This document shows, piece by piece, positions 24,908 through 33,211 of a stretch of DNA of 64,000 bases. The DNA comes from Novosphingobium sp. HII-3 (GTDB lineage Bacteria > Pseudomonadota > Alphaproteobacteria > Sphingomonadales > Sphingomonadaceae). Every line of letters starts with the position of its first letter. Position 1 is the first letter of the stretch. The translations under genes were made by a program, and so were the position numbers. Location: NCBI RefSeq assembly GCF_002916655.1, contig NZ_PPSM01000072.1, positions 62,001-126,000 on the forward strand, given 5' to 3'. The notes beneath the pieces are model-generated. The model saw nothing but the letters and a program-made list of their open reading frames with translations, had not been told where the DNA came from and made no database searches.

Positions 24908-25558
24908 TCATCGTGGTTCAGCGCCCTTGAGGAACAGGTCCACGGCAAAACGCACGCGGCGGTCAACATCTTCGTCGGCGAGGCTGTTGCCCGCGACAAT
25001 GAAGCGGACGGGACCACTCACGACCATGCTGATGAAGACGTTCGCGGCAAGTATCGCGTCCTCGATGGCGAGGCGGCCCGCTGCCGTTTCATTCTCCAGT
25101 ATCTCGGCCAGAAAGCGCACCGAGGGGAGAGCCGCAATTTCGTAGTAGGTCTGGAAAATGTCCGGAAAGCGATAGGCCTCGGTGTTGATCAGCCGCTGGA
25201 GCTCGGCTCCCCCCGGTTGCGAGACGAGGGCGATACGAAGCATCGCTATGGCGATCAGTGTGTCTTTCAATGTTTCCCTGCGAGTCCCGGCGATCACGTG
25301 CGCCGGCGCGGCTCGCGCTTCGGTTCCGTGGCGGATCGCGGCGCGGAACAGCGCAGCCTTGTCTGGGTGACGGGCGTAGACCGTCCGCTTCGTCATGTTC
25401 ACGTCAGCTGCGATCGCCTCGATCGTGGCACCGTCGTACCCCTTCTCCAGGAAGTGCTGAAAAGCGCGGTCGAGCAGTGCTGCGTGCCGAGCCTGCGCCT
25501 GTTCACGGGTGGGGCGCCCGGCTCGCACCGGCGCCGCGGGGAGGGATCGTTCGAACAT
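24908..25558 (-). CDS. TetR/AcrR-family regulator
   Basis: A repressor of 216 residues from ATG 25558 (236 if translation begins at ATG 25618; neither has a convincing ribosome site). The N-terminal helix-turn-helix is FLEKGYDGATIEAIAADVNM, then TKRTVYARHPDKAALF. The C-terminal domain is helical and hydrophobic, typical of AcrR-like ligand pockets. It is divergent from the LuxE-like gene and heads the leftward MFS-SDR run, so it probably controls both directions of the module in response to the imported compound. Confidence 0.87.
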   Translation of the reverse strand: MFERSLPAAPVRAGRPTREQAQARHAALLDRAFQHFLEKGYDGATIEAIAADVNMTKRTVYARHPDKAALFRAAIRHGTEARAAPAHVIAGTRRETLKDTLIAIAMLRIALVSQPGGAELQRLINTEAYRFPDIFQTYYEIAALPSVRFLAEILENETAAGRLAIEDAILAANVFISMVVSGPVRFIVAGNSLADEDVDRRVRFAVDLFLKGAEPR

Positions 25559-25686
25559 AGCAGCAGTGGAGCCGAATTGACTTGCCTCGCCAAGAGCCGC
25601 GTGAATAATGAAACGCATAAGATGCCATTAAGCGAGTCGGCGCAGGCTGTCCAGCGATGTGCGACAACGAGAGGAGAAGTCGGGAT

Positions 25687-27036
25687 ATGGGTGCCGCTGC
25701 AGACAAGCTCATGGCGCTGGTAGCCGATCCGGAGCGTTTCACGTTTTCGGCTCACGAATTGCGCGAAACCCAGGTCGCGGCTCTGGACGAGCGCTTTCAG
25801 GAGCGCCGTGCTCAGATCAAGCTGCTCGGCCTCAGGGCGCGGGATGCAGGGGTGGAGCGCATCGCCCGAATTGAGGATGTGGTGCCGGTGCTGTTTCCGC
25901 ACACCGCGTACAAATCCTATCCGGAAAGCTACCTGATGGATGAGCGTTGGGACCGGCTGACCAAGTGGTTGGGGACCGTCTCGGCACACCCGGTCGCGGG
26001 CGTCTCACTCGACGGTGTGCAACATATCGACGACTGGATCGCCCGCCTTGCCGACCAGGGGCACTTCATTTCGTGCTCCAGTGGAACGACGGGCAAGTCC
26101 GCCATGCTGATCGCCTCCCGCAAGGACATGGAATGGTCGAAGGTGGACACGGTAAATGTCTTTTCATGGGGATCAGGTGTCATCCCCGCGCAGGATCGGC
26201 TCATCGTAGGCTGCGCGCCGGTGGCGACCGTTCCGAAGAATGCCACCATCGCCCAGGCCCAGTACGAGGCGTTCGCCAATCCGGAGTGGCCGCGCTGGAA
26301 CTATCCGGTGCCGCCGATAACCGTGGGATCGCTGACAGCGATGGTCGTGATGCGCAAGAAGATAGCGGACGGCACCGCTCGGCCGGATGAGATCGCGGCC
26401 TTCGAACAAACTTCGGCAGAGCGCGCGCGGCTGGTGGCGGACGCAGTGCCGGCCACCGCCCGGTTCATCATCGAGAACCGCCATCGCAAGCTCCAACTCT
26501 CAGGCCTCTGGAGCGGCCTTTGGCAGGTCGCGAAGGCCGTGCGCGACGCCGGTTACGGCCGCCAGGATTTCGATCCCGACAACTCTATCTACGTGGGTGG
26601 CGGCCTCAAGCGAGCCCAACTTCCCGCCGATTACCAGGAATACGTTTTCGATACGTTCAACATACCGGCCGATCGGCACTTCCAGAACTATTCCATGCAA
26701 GAGCTGAACTCCGGCATGCCTAAATGCCGTCAGGGCGGCCGCTACCACGTGCCGCCGTGGGTGATACCGATCCTGCTCGACAAGTCCGGCGATAACCCGC
26801 TCACGCATGGACGCGGCGAGCAGGAAGGGCGCGCGGCTTTCTTCGATCTGTCGCTCGACGGCCGATGGGGAGGGGTGATCACCGGGGACAAAGTGTCCCT
26901 GGACTACAGCCCATGCGCCTGCGGCAATCAGGGTCCTTCCATTCGAGACACCATCGTACGCTACGCCGATCTTGAGGGAGACGACAAGATCGGGTGCGCA
27001 GGGACGGTAGATGCTTATGTACGAGGTGTCGCATGA
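25687..27036 (+). CDS. LuxE/PaaK-like acyl-activating enzyme (acyl-protein synthetase family)
   Basis: A 449-residue member of the ANL-like LuxE family. The phosphate loop is SCSSGTTGKS at residues 129-138, preceded by the typical F-P-H-T-A-Y-K-S-Y-P segment around residues 60-70. The C-terminal region has SPCACGNQGPS with Cys410 and Cys412. LuxE activates a fatty acid with ATP and passes the acyl group through a cysteine to the reductase LuxC. The start is ATG 25687, behind AGGAGAAG; an ATG ten codons upstream lacks a ribosome site. Its stop overlaps the start of the LuxC-like gene, so the two are a translationally coupled pair. Substrate chain or ring type is not predictable. Confidence 0.78.
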   Translation: MGAAADKLMALVADPERFTFSAHELRETQVAALDERFQERRAQIKLLGLRARDAGVERIARIEDVVPVLFPHTAYKSYPESYLMDERWDRLTKWLGTVSAHPVAGVSLDGVQHIDDWIARLADQGHFISCSSGTTGKSAMLIASRKDMEWSKVDTVNVFSWGSGVIPAQDRLIVGCAPVATVPKNATIAQAQYEAFANPEWPRWNYPVPPITVGSLTAMVVMRKKIADGTARPDEIAAFEQTSAERARLVADAVPATARFIIENRHRKLQLSGLWSGLWQVAKAVRDAGYGRQDFDPDNSIYVGGGLKRAQLPADYQEYVFDTFNIPADRHFQNYSMQELNSGMPKCRQGGRYHVPPWVIPILLDKSGDNPLTHGRGEQEGRAAFFDLSLDGRWGGVITGDKVSLDYSPCACGNQGPSIRDTIVRYADLEGDDKIGCAGTVDAYVRGVA

Positions 27037-28448
27037 ACGAGATCACCCGCCCGATTGCCGACGAGGATCTGGTCTCGGCGCCGTTCTTCCTCAGGGGTGA
27101 GGTGCTGCATGGAACGGACGTCATTCAAAAATCACGCGACCTGGGTGTGACTTTCGCAACCCCGCAAATTCCCTTTGACCGCTTGGTTCCTCCCCGCACC
27201 GAAGTGCCGCCGCTGCTTAACGTCCCTCTTGCGGAAATCATCGATTTTCTTGTTGAGACAGGCCAGCGCCTGCTCGCCAGCGACAATATGCACATGCAGG
27301 AATGCATCGAACGTATGTGCCGGACACACATTCTGCCCCGGGTGGTCGTCGAAAACACCGCGCGGCATGCGGCGGCCTATCTCGACAAGAGGGTGCTGAT
27401 GGCGGAGGTGGAGCAGAACTTTCCGGATCCTCGCGCGCTCGACGAATGGGTGCCGAAAGAGGACTTCACCGGCCGCAGGAGCTTCGTCCGCGCTTTCGCG
27501 CCGAGGCTCATCCATGTGCTGCCAGGCAATTCTCCCGGGGTGGCCGTGAAATCGGTGGCTCAGGGGGCGATGGTGAAGGGGGTGAACCTGTTCAAGATGA
27601 GCAGCGCGGATCCCTTCACGATGGTCGCGATCCTGCGCACGATGGCGGATATCGACGCTGGCCATCCGATCGTTCGTTCCATGTCCGCCGTCTACTGGCG
27701 CGGGGGCGACGATGTGACCGAAAGGGTTCTGTACCGTCCTCAATACTTCGACAAGATCGTGGCTTGGGGCGGGGGTGACGCCATAAACAACGTCATCAAG
27801 TATCTCGGGCCAGGGTTCCAGCTGGTCTCGTTCGATCCCAAGACTTCCATCTCCATGGTTGGGCGCGAGGCGCTCGTCGATGGAGCTACGATAGACCACG
27901 TGGCCGACCTGTGCTCGGCCGATGTGATGACGCTGAGCCAGGAGGCCTGCGTGGCGAGCCGCTTCCAGTTCGTGGAGGGAGACGAAGAGCAGGTGGACCG
28001 TTTCTGCGAGCGCCTGCACCACCATGTTGCCCGCCGGGCCGCAGAGAGCGGCGATTTGCGTCCGCTGGACATGGAGATGCGCGAAGCCGTGGAATCCATG
28101 ATGCTGATGGACGACGAATTTGGCGTCTGGGGGCGCACGGACGGTCGCGGGCTCGTGGTGAGGTCGGACGAGCCGGTCGATTTCCATCCGATAAACAAGA
28201 CCGCCAATGTCGTCCGCGTCGATAGTCTGGATGATGCCGTGAAGTGGATCAACGTGGCCACGCAGACCGTCGGCTTCTGGCCGTTCGATAGGATGCCGGT
28301 TTACCGCGACCGTCTTGCAGCGGGTGGGGCACAGCGGGTGGTCCATCTCGGCGAAGCGGGGCCCGCCACGATCGGCAACCCGCACGACGCGATGTATCCG
28401 CTGCACCGTTTCGTGCACTGGATGGCGCATGAGGACGGGAAACGGTGA
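27033..28448 (+). CDS. LuxC-like acyl-CoA/acyl-protein reductase
   Basis: A 471-residue aldehyde-dehydrogenase-fold reductase of the LuxC family. The active-site cysteine is Cys306 in LSQEACVAS, and the nicotinamide-nucleotide motif is AWGGGDAI at 244-251. The segment HVLPGNSPGVAVKSVAQGAM corresponds to the conserved N-terminal Rossmann part. The product should be an aldehyde made with NAD(P)H from an acyl thioester. It starts at ATG 27033, inside the stop of the LuxE-like gene (ATGA). No luciferase genes luxA/luxB or thioesterase luxD are nearby, so the role is metabolic rather than light production. Confidence 0.85.
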   Translation: MNEITRPIADEDLVSAPFFLRGEVLHGTDVIQKSRDLGVTFATPQIPFDRLVPPRTEVPPLLNVPLAEIIDFLVETGQRLLASDNMHMQECIERMCRTHILPRVVVENTARHAAAYLDKRVLMAEVEQNFPDPRALDEWVPKEDFTGRRSFVRAFAPRLIHVLPGNSPGVAVKSVAQGAMVKGVNLFKMSSADPFTMVAILRTMADIDAGHPIVRSMSAVYWRGGDDVTERVLYRPQYFDKIVAWGGGDAINNVIKYLGPGFQLVSFDPKTSISMVGREALVDGATIDHVADLCSADVMTLSQEACVASRFQFVEGDEEQVDRFCERLHHHVARRAAESGDLRPLDMEMREAVESMMLMDDEFGVWGRTDGRGLVVRSDEPVDFHPINKTANVVRVDSLDDAVKWINVATQTVGFWPFDRMPVYRDRLAAGGAQRVVHLGEAGPATIGNPHDAMYPLHRFVHWMAHEDGKR

Positions 28449-28642
28449 TGCCGTGAGGCCGCTTCCAAGGCGGGTGCCGGGCTACCGGCACGCCTTGCAG
28501 GTTGAAGCGTGGCGGCATTGCAAGCACGCGCAACATCGCCGATGCGGATATGCGCCGCTGCCGCTTGCCTGCTCCCGGGAGTGCGCTACCCAAGGTCAAG
28601 ACAGCCCGCATCTGCGAGGCCTCTGAGGGGATCATCCACACC

Positions 28643-28873
28643 ATGGCCGTCGAAATCCTGCTTCCGAAGATCGGTTTCTCCATGCAGGAGGGGCAGATCG
28701 CCGAATGGATGGTAGCCGATGGAGCGCAAGTGACTGAAGGTCAGCCGCTATTCTCTCTGGAGGCGGACAAGTCCACGAACGAAGTCGAGGCTCCGGCTTC
28801 GGGCACTCTCAAGATCGTAGGCAAGACCGGCGAAACCTACGAGGTCGGCACCGTTCTTGGCTGGATCGAGTAA
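28643..28873 (+). CDS. Free-standing lipoyl-domain protein
   Basis: A 76-residue protein consisting only of a biotinyl/lipoyl-attachment domain. The hairpin turn carries EADKSTNEVEAPASG with Lys43. The D-K-S/A form is typical of lipoylated domains of 2-oxoacid dehydrogenase E2 chains, whereas biotin carriers have A-M-K-M. ATG 28643 begins the domain and follows a GAGGGG site. The gene lies 194 bases after the LuxC-like gene on the same strand, and no E1, E2 core or E3 gene is nearby. It might carry an acyl group for the LuxE/LuxC pair; this is speculation from position. Confidence 0.8.
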   Translation: MAVEILLPKIGFSMQEGQIAEWMVADGAQVTEGQPLFSLEADKSTNEVEAPASGTLKIVGKTGETYEVGTVLGWIE

Positions 28874-28913
28874 GGTACTGGACAGGCGTGGATAGGGGGA
28901 TCACTATCCACGC

Positions 28914-29465
28914 ATGGATCGTCTTCTTGCAGTCGCCGCCGCCTTCGGGCTTCTTGCCGTCTCCAGTCCGGCCCGAGCAAGCCTGCCGGTCGGTGCCAAG
29001 GCGCCTGCTTTCGTCGCGAAAGGTGCGAGAGCCGGAAAGGCGGTCGATTTCGATCTTCGCCAGGCCCTGAGCCGCGGGCCGGTCGTACTCTACTTCTACC
29101 CGAAGGCCTTCACGCAGGGCTGCACGCTGGAGGCGCATGCCTTTGCGGAAGCGACGCCCGAGTTCGAGGCGCTGGGGGCCACCGTGGTCGGCATGTCCGC
29201 TGACGACCTTCCCACTCTGAAAAAGTTCTCCAAAGAGGAGTGCCGGGACAAATTCACGGTCGCGACAGCGAGCCCGCAAGTGATCAAGGGGTATGACGTA
29301 GCGCTTTCGCGGCCCGGAATGTCCGGCAACATGACCCAGAGGGTCAGCTACGTGATCGACCAAAGCGGACAGGTGGCGTTCGTCCATGCCGACATGGACT
29401 ACCGCGCGCACGTGAGGATGACGCTTGCGGCCATCAAGGCGATGAGGACGAAGCGTCCGGGCTGA
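28914..29465 (+). CDS. Exported peroxiredoxin, AhpC/Bcp type
   Basis: A 183-residue thiol peroxidase with a signal peptide (residues 1 to about 22, ending SSPARAS). The peroxidatic cysteine is Cys70 in YPKAFTQGCTLEA, the Bcp-like form with Gln where Pro is usual. A second cysteine, Cys110, in KEECRDKF may act as resolving partner. The remainder has the thioredoxin fold (VSYVIDQSGQVAFVH). It should reduce peroxides in the periplasm. It begins 40 bases after the lipoyl gene but probably belongs to general stress defence. Confidence 0.82.
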   Translation: MDRLLAVAAAFGLLAVSSPARASLPVGAKAPAFVAKGARAGKAVDFDLRQALSRGPVVLYFYPKAFTQGCTLEAHAFAEATPEFEALGATVVGMSADDLPTLKKFSKEECRDKFTVATASPQVIKGYDVALSRPGMSGNMTQRVSYVIDQSGQVAFVHADMDYRAHVRMTLAAIKAMRTKRPG

Positions 29466-29586
29466 GCTTCTCTTAATGCGGCCGGCGCGGTGAGCGCCAC
29501 TTTACAATCGGGCGTACTGCGCTAAGCGGTGCGGCTTGATCTTGTCCGGCCGGGCAAATCTCGGCGGTTCATTGGAGTTTGTCGTC

Positions 29587-30714
29587 ATGCGTGCCGAAGG
29601 GCAGGCCCACATTGCGCGTATCGAGAAGGCCCTCGCGCTGGTCCGCAAGTTCCTCGACTGGGACCGCGCCTTGCGGCGGTTCGATGAGTTGAACGCGCGC
29701 GTCGAAGATCCGACCTTGTGGGACAAGCCCAAGGAGGCCGAGGCGGTCATGAAGGAGCGCCGTCGGCTCGAGGCCTCGATCGGCGCGGTGAACACGATCA
29801 GTCGCGAAATGCAGGATGCGATCGAATTCATCGAGCTTGGCGAAATGGAAGGCGATGAAGCCACGGTCGACGAGGGCATCGCGACCTTGACGGCTCTCGC
29901 CGATCGCGCCGATGCCGACAAGGTGCAAGCGCTTCTCGCGGGTGAGGCCGATGCGAACGACACCTACCTGGAAGTTCATGCCGGTGCCGGGGGAACGGAA
30001 AGCCAGGATTGGGCCGAGATGCTGCAGCGCATGTACACCCGCTGGGCAGAACGTCACGGATACAAGGTCGAGCTGGTCGATTACCATGCTGGCGAAGCTG
30101 CGGGCATCAAGAGCTGCACCCTGCTGATCAAGGGCGAGAACGCCTACGGCTATGCCAAGACCGAAAGCGGCGTGCACCGCCTGGTCCGCATCAGCCCCTA
30201 CGACAGTTCCGCAAGACGGCACACCAGCTTCTCTTCAGTCTGGGTCTACCCGGTCATCGACGATAGCTTCGAGATCGAAGTCAATCCGGCCGACCTGAAG
30301 ATCGATACCTATCGTGCCTCGGGCGCGGGCGGACAGCACGTCAACACGACCGATTCGGCCGTGCGTATTACGCACCAACCCTCCGGCATCGTGGTGGCGA
30401 GCCAGATCGATCGCTCGCAGCACAAGAACCGCGAAATCGCGATGGGCATGCTCAAGGCGCGCCTCTTCGAGGAGGAGATGCGCAAGCGTGAGGAGGCCGC
30501 CAGCGCCGAGCACGCCAGCAAGAGCGATATCGGCTGGGGCCACCAGATCCGTTCGTACGTGCTGCAGCCGTATCAGCAGGTGAAGGACCTGCGGACAGGC
30601 GTGGTTTCGACTTCGCCGGACGATGTCCTCGACGGGGAGCTGGATCCGTTCATGGCCGCGGCCTTGTCGCAGCGCGTGACAGGCGAAAAGGTCGAGGTCG
30701 ACGAGGCCGATTGA
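29587..30714 (+). CDS. prfB: Peptide chain release factor 2
   Basis: A 375-residue class I release factor. The catalytic GGQ is at residues 248-250 (GAGGQHVN). The stop-codon recognition tripeptide position reads SPY (203-205) rather than E. coli SPF, in the context LVRISPYDSSARRHTSF. RF2 reads UAA/UGA. ATG 29587 has GGAG upstream. The gene reads through in one frame: the autoregulatory +1 frameshift with an internal UGA found in E. coli is absent. Confidence 0.95.
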   Translation: MRAEGQAHIARIEKALALVRKFLDWDRALRRFDELNARVEDPTLWDKPKEAEAVMKERRRLEASIGAVNTISREMQDAIEFIELGEMEGDEATVDEGIATLTALADRADADKVQALLAGEADANDTYLEVHAGAGGTESQDWAEMLQRMYTRWAERHGYKVELVDYHAGEAAGIKSCTLLIKGENAYGYAKTESGVHRLVRISPYDSSARRHTSFSSVWVYPVIDDSFEIEVNPADLKIDTYRASGAGGQHVNTTDSAVRITHQPSGIVVASQIDRSQHKNREIAMGMLKARLFEEEMRKREEAASAEHASKSDIGWGHQIRSYVLQPYQQVKDLRTGVVSTSPDDVLDGELDPFMAAALSQRVTGEKVEVDEAD

Positions 30715-30732
30715 CGGCGCGAGGGCCAGCGT

Positions 30733-30755
30733 CTCCCCGCGGGACGCGCGGGGAG
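30733..30755 (+). other. GC-rich hairpin after prfB
   Basis: CTCCCCGCG pairs with CGCGGGGAG around a five-base loop, 18 bases after the prfB stop. There is no T run, so it is at best a weak or factor-assisted terminator. Confidence 0.45.
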
Positions 30756-30811
30756 GCTTGATGGAATCGAACCGTTTTGCCAAGTCGGCGGGGACTCGCT
30801 AAGGGGCCGCA

Positions 30812-31579
30812 ATGTTTCGCGCGCGCGCTCTTGTTTCAGCGGCTTACCTGCTTGGCCTTGTCCTCGCGGTTGGCGGTTGTCAGCAACCGGTCTCCGATGA
30901 TGGAAGAGCGGAAACGGCGCGCGCCTTTCCCACGGCCGATCGCCCCTTTTCCAAGGCGGACGCCGCGAACTTCGCATCGGAGACGCAGCGCGACAGCGTG
31001 AACGAGGCCAATGTGGTCATGGACCTCGCCAAGATCGTTCCGGGAATGAGCGTGGCTGATATCGGCGCGGGTGAGGGCTACTATACGGTGCGCCTAGCAC
31101 AGCGTGTCGGCCCCCAGGGACGGGTACTCGCGGAAGACATCAACCAGGAAGCCAACGAGCGGCTGGGCAGTCGCGTGCTGCGCGAGCAACTGGACAACGT
31201 GTCCATCAAGCTTGGCACGGAAGACGATCCGCGGCTGCCTGCCAAGAGCTTCGATCGCGTATTCATGGTCCACATGTATCATGAAGTGAGCGAGCCTTAC
31301 GCCTTCCTGTGGCGTCTGCGACCGTCGCTTCGACCGGGGGGGCGGGTGATCGTGGTCGACGTGGATCGGCCTACGGATCACCACGGGATCGCGCCGCCTT
31401 TGCTTTTCTGCGAATTCGCGGCAGTGGGATTTCGACTGACGGAATTTGTTCGCAAGCCCGAGCTTCAGGGCTATTATGCGCAGTTTGAGGCCGTAGGAGC
31501 ACGGCCGGAGCCGGCGGCTATCACGCCGTGCCGCATTTCAGGCGAAGCGGCGCCGAAAAATCATGGATCGCAGGGCTGA
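30812..31579 (+). CDS. Class I SAM-dependent methyltransferase with lipoprotein signal
   Basis: A 255-residue protein. The N-terminus is a lipoprotein signal peptide: basic start, hydrophobic AAYLLGLVLA, then a lipobox-like A-V-G-G-C with Cys23. The body is a class I methyltransferase fold: motif I VADIGAGEGYYTVRLAQ (about 76-92), an acidic end of strand 2 (LAEDIN), and the motif FDRVFMVHMYHEVSEPY. Predicted membrane attachment on the periplasmic side is hard to reconcile with cytoplasmic SAM. Either the signal is not used, or the domain binds something else. ATG 30812 follows AAGGGG. Confidence 0.78.
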   Translation: MFRARALVSAAYLLGLVLAVGGCQQPVSDDGRAETARAFPTADRPFSKADAANFASETQRDSVNEANVVMDLAKIVPGMSVADIGAGEGYYTVRLAQRVGPQGRVLAEDINQEANERLGSRVLREQLDNVSIKLGTEDDPRLPAKSFDRVFMVHMYHEVSEPYAFLWRLRPSLRPGGRVIVVDVDRPTDHHGIAPPLLFCEFAAVGFRLTEFVRKPELQGYYAQFEAVGARPEPAAITPCRISGEAAPKNHGSQG

Positions 31580-31609
31580 ACGCCAAGCCTAGGGAAAGAC
31601 GAGAGTACG

Positions 31610-33016
31610 ATGAGTTTCAAGGGTCTCAAGCCAATCATGTACGGCGGCCGGGAAGTGTGGCCGCTGGTCGAGGGCGGCAAAGGCGTTGCCGCAACGAACC
31701 ACATGAGCTCCGGCGCTTGGGCGGCAGCTGGTGGTATCGGCACGGTCAGTGCGGTGAATGCCGACAGCTACGATGCTGAAGGCAAGATCATTCCGCAGGT
31801 CTACAATGCCCTCACGCGCAAGGAGCGGCACCAGGAACTGATCAACTACGCAATTGACGGTGCCGTCGAGCAGGTGCGCCGGGCGTACGAGATCTCGAAT
31901 GGCCAGGGTGCCATCAACATCAACGTGCTGTGGGAAATGGGCGGTGCGCAGCCTGTACTCGAAGGCGTTCTCGAGAAGACCCGCGGGATGGTGGCCGGTG
32001 TCACCTGCGGTGCCGGCATGCCCTACAAGCTGTCGGAAATCGCCGCCCGCTTCAACGTCAATTACCTGCCCATCGTGAGTTCCGCCCGCGCGTTCCGTGC
32101 CTTGTGGAAGCGCGCATACCACAAGGTCGCCGACCTCATGGCGGCGGTGGTCTACGAAGATCCGTGGTTGGCAGGCGGGCATAACGGTCTGTCGAACGCG
32201 GAGGATCCGCTCAAGCCCGAGAACCCGTATCCGCGCGTGAAGGCGCTGCGTGAGACGATGCGTGCGGAGGGCATCCCCGACAGTGTTCCCATCGCCATGG
32301 CCGGCGGCGTGTGGTTTCTGCGCGACTGGAACGACTGGATCGACAATCCGGAACTCGGCTCGATCGCCTTCCAGTACGGCACCCGTCCCTTGCTCACGCA
32401 TGAAAGCCCGATCCCGCAAGCCTGGAAGGATGAACTGCGCAAGCTTGAGCCGGGCGATGTCCTGCTGCATCGCTTTTCGCCGACGGGTTTCTATTCCTCG
32501 GCAGTGCGCAACCCCTTCCTGCGCAATCTCGAAGCGCGGTCAGAACGCCAGATTCCCTATTCCAAGGTGGAAGCGGGCGAGCACACCGTGCGCCTGGACG
32601 TCGGGGTAAAGGGTAAGAACTTCTGGGTTGCGCCCCGCGATCTGGAACGTGCCCGCAGCTGGTCGGCGCAGGGCTTCACCGAAGGGCTGCGCACCCCGGA
32701 TGATACGATTATCTTCGTGAACACGGCCGAGCGTGACGAGATCCGTCAGGACCAGGCTGACTGCATGGGCTGTCTTTCCCATTGCGGGTTTTCGTCCTGG
32801 AAGGATCACGACGACTACACCACCGGGCGGCTCGCCGATCCCCGGAGCTTCTGCATCCAGAAGACCTTGCAGGACATCGCCCACGGCGGACCGGTGGACC
32901 AGAATCTCATGTTCGCCGGGCATGCGGCGTACAAGTTCAAGCAGGATCCGTTCTACTCCAACGGCTTCACTCCCACGGTAAAAGAACTCGTCGATCGCAT
33001 CCTCACGGGCGACTGA
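31610..33016 (+). CDS. NAD(P)H-dependent flavin oxidoreductase, nitronate monooxygenase family
   Basis: A 468-residue FMN TIM-barrel protein of the 2-nitropropane dioxygenase/YrpB family. Visible family parts are MVAGVTCGAGMPYKL (flavin region), NYLPIVSSARAFRA, the PIAMAGGVWF phosphate-binding loop and an AFQYGTRPLL strand. It is longer than typical (about 320-350) because of a C-terminal extension with a cysteine cluster, DCMGCLSHC (Cys385, 388, 392). It may act on nitronates or on an enoyl substrate. It begins 30 bases after the methyltransferase gene, so co-transcription is likely. Confidence 0.82.
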   Translation: MSFKGLKPIMYGGREVWPLVEGGKGVAATNHMSSGAWAAAGGIGTVSAVNADSYDAEGKIIPQVYNALTRKERHQELINYAIDGAVEQVRRAYEISNGQGAININVLWEMGGAQPVLEGVLEKTRGMVAGVTCGAGMPYKLSEIAARFNVNYLPIVSSARAFRALWKRAYHKVADLMAAVVYEDPWLAGGHNGLSNAEDPLKPENPYPRVKALRETMRAEGIPDSVPIAMAGGVWFLRDWNDWIDNPELGSIAFQYGTRPLLTHESPIPQAWKDELRKLEPGDVLLHRFSPTGFYSSAVRNPFLRNLEARSERQIPYSKVEAGEHTVRLDVGVKGKNFWVAPRDLERARSWSAQGFTEGLRTPDDTIIFVNTAERDEIRQDQADCMGCLSHCGFSSWKDHDDYTTGRLADPRSFCIQKTLQDIAHGGPVDQNLMFAGHAAYKFKQDPFYSNGFTPTVKELVDRILTGD

Positions 33017-33038
33017 TCGGGCAACGGACTACCAGGAA

Positions 33039-33070
33039 CGACCGGCGCGGAGATTTCGGCGTCGGTCGTC
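33039..33070 (+). terminator. Terminator-like stem-loop after the flavin oxidoreductase
   Basis: ACGACCG-G-CGC at 33039-33049 pairs with GCG-T-CGGTCGT at 33060-33070 (one mismatch), 22 bases after the stop. The T run is weak. Confidence 0.45.
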
Positions 33071-33211
33071 GTGTATCGGGGTCTGACGACATGGCACCGC
33101 CGGCCATGCGGCAGAGGCCAAGTAAGTTCCAGTTGCCTTGTGCGGCTGCATCCACAGAGCCGTGCGTGGTCATGCTTGAAGCAGTGGACCAGTGCTGCGT
33201 AGACTGGCGGA

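Noticed and set aside
28502..28642. TTG extension of the lipoyl-domain gene
   Set aside because: The added 47 residues are unlike any lipoyl protein; ATG 28643 starts exactly at the domain.
29536..29586. Upstream extension and possible +1 frameshift of prfB
   Set aside because: The 17-codon extension lacks RF2 similarity and there is no in-frame UGA with a shift site; ATG 29587 fits.
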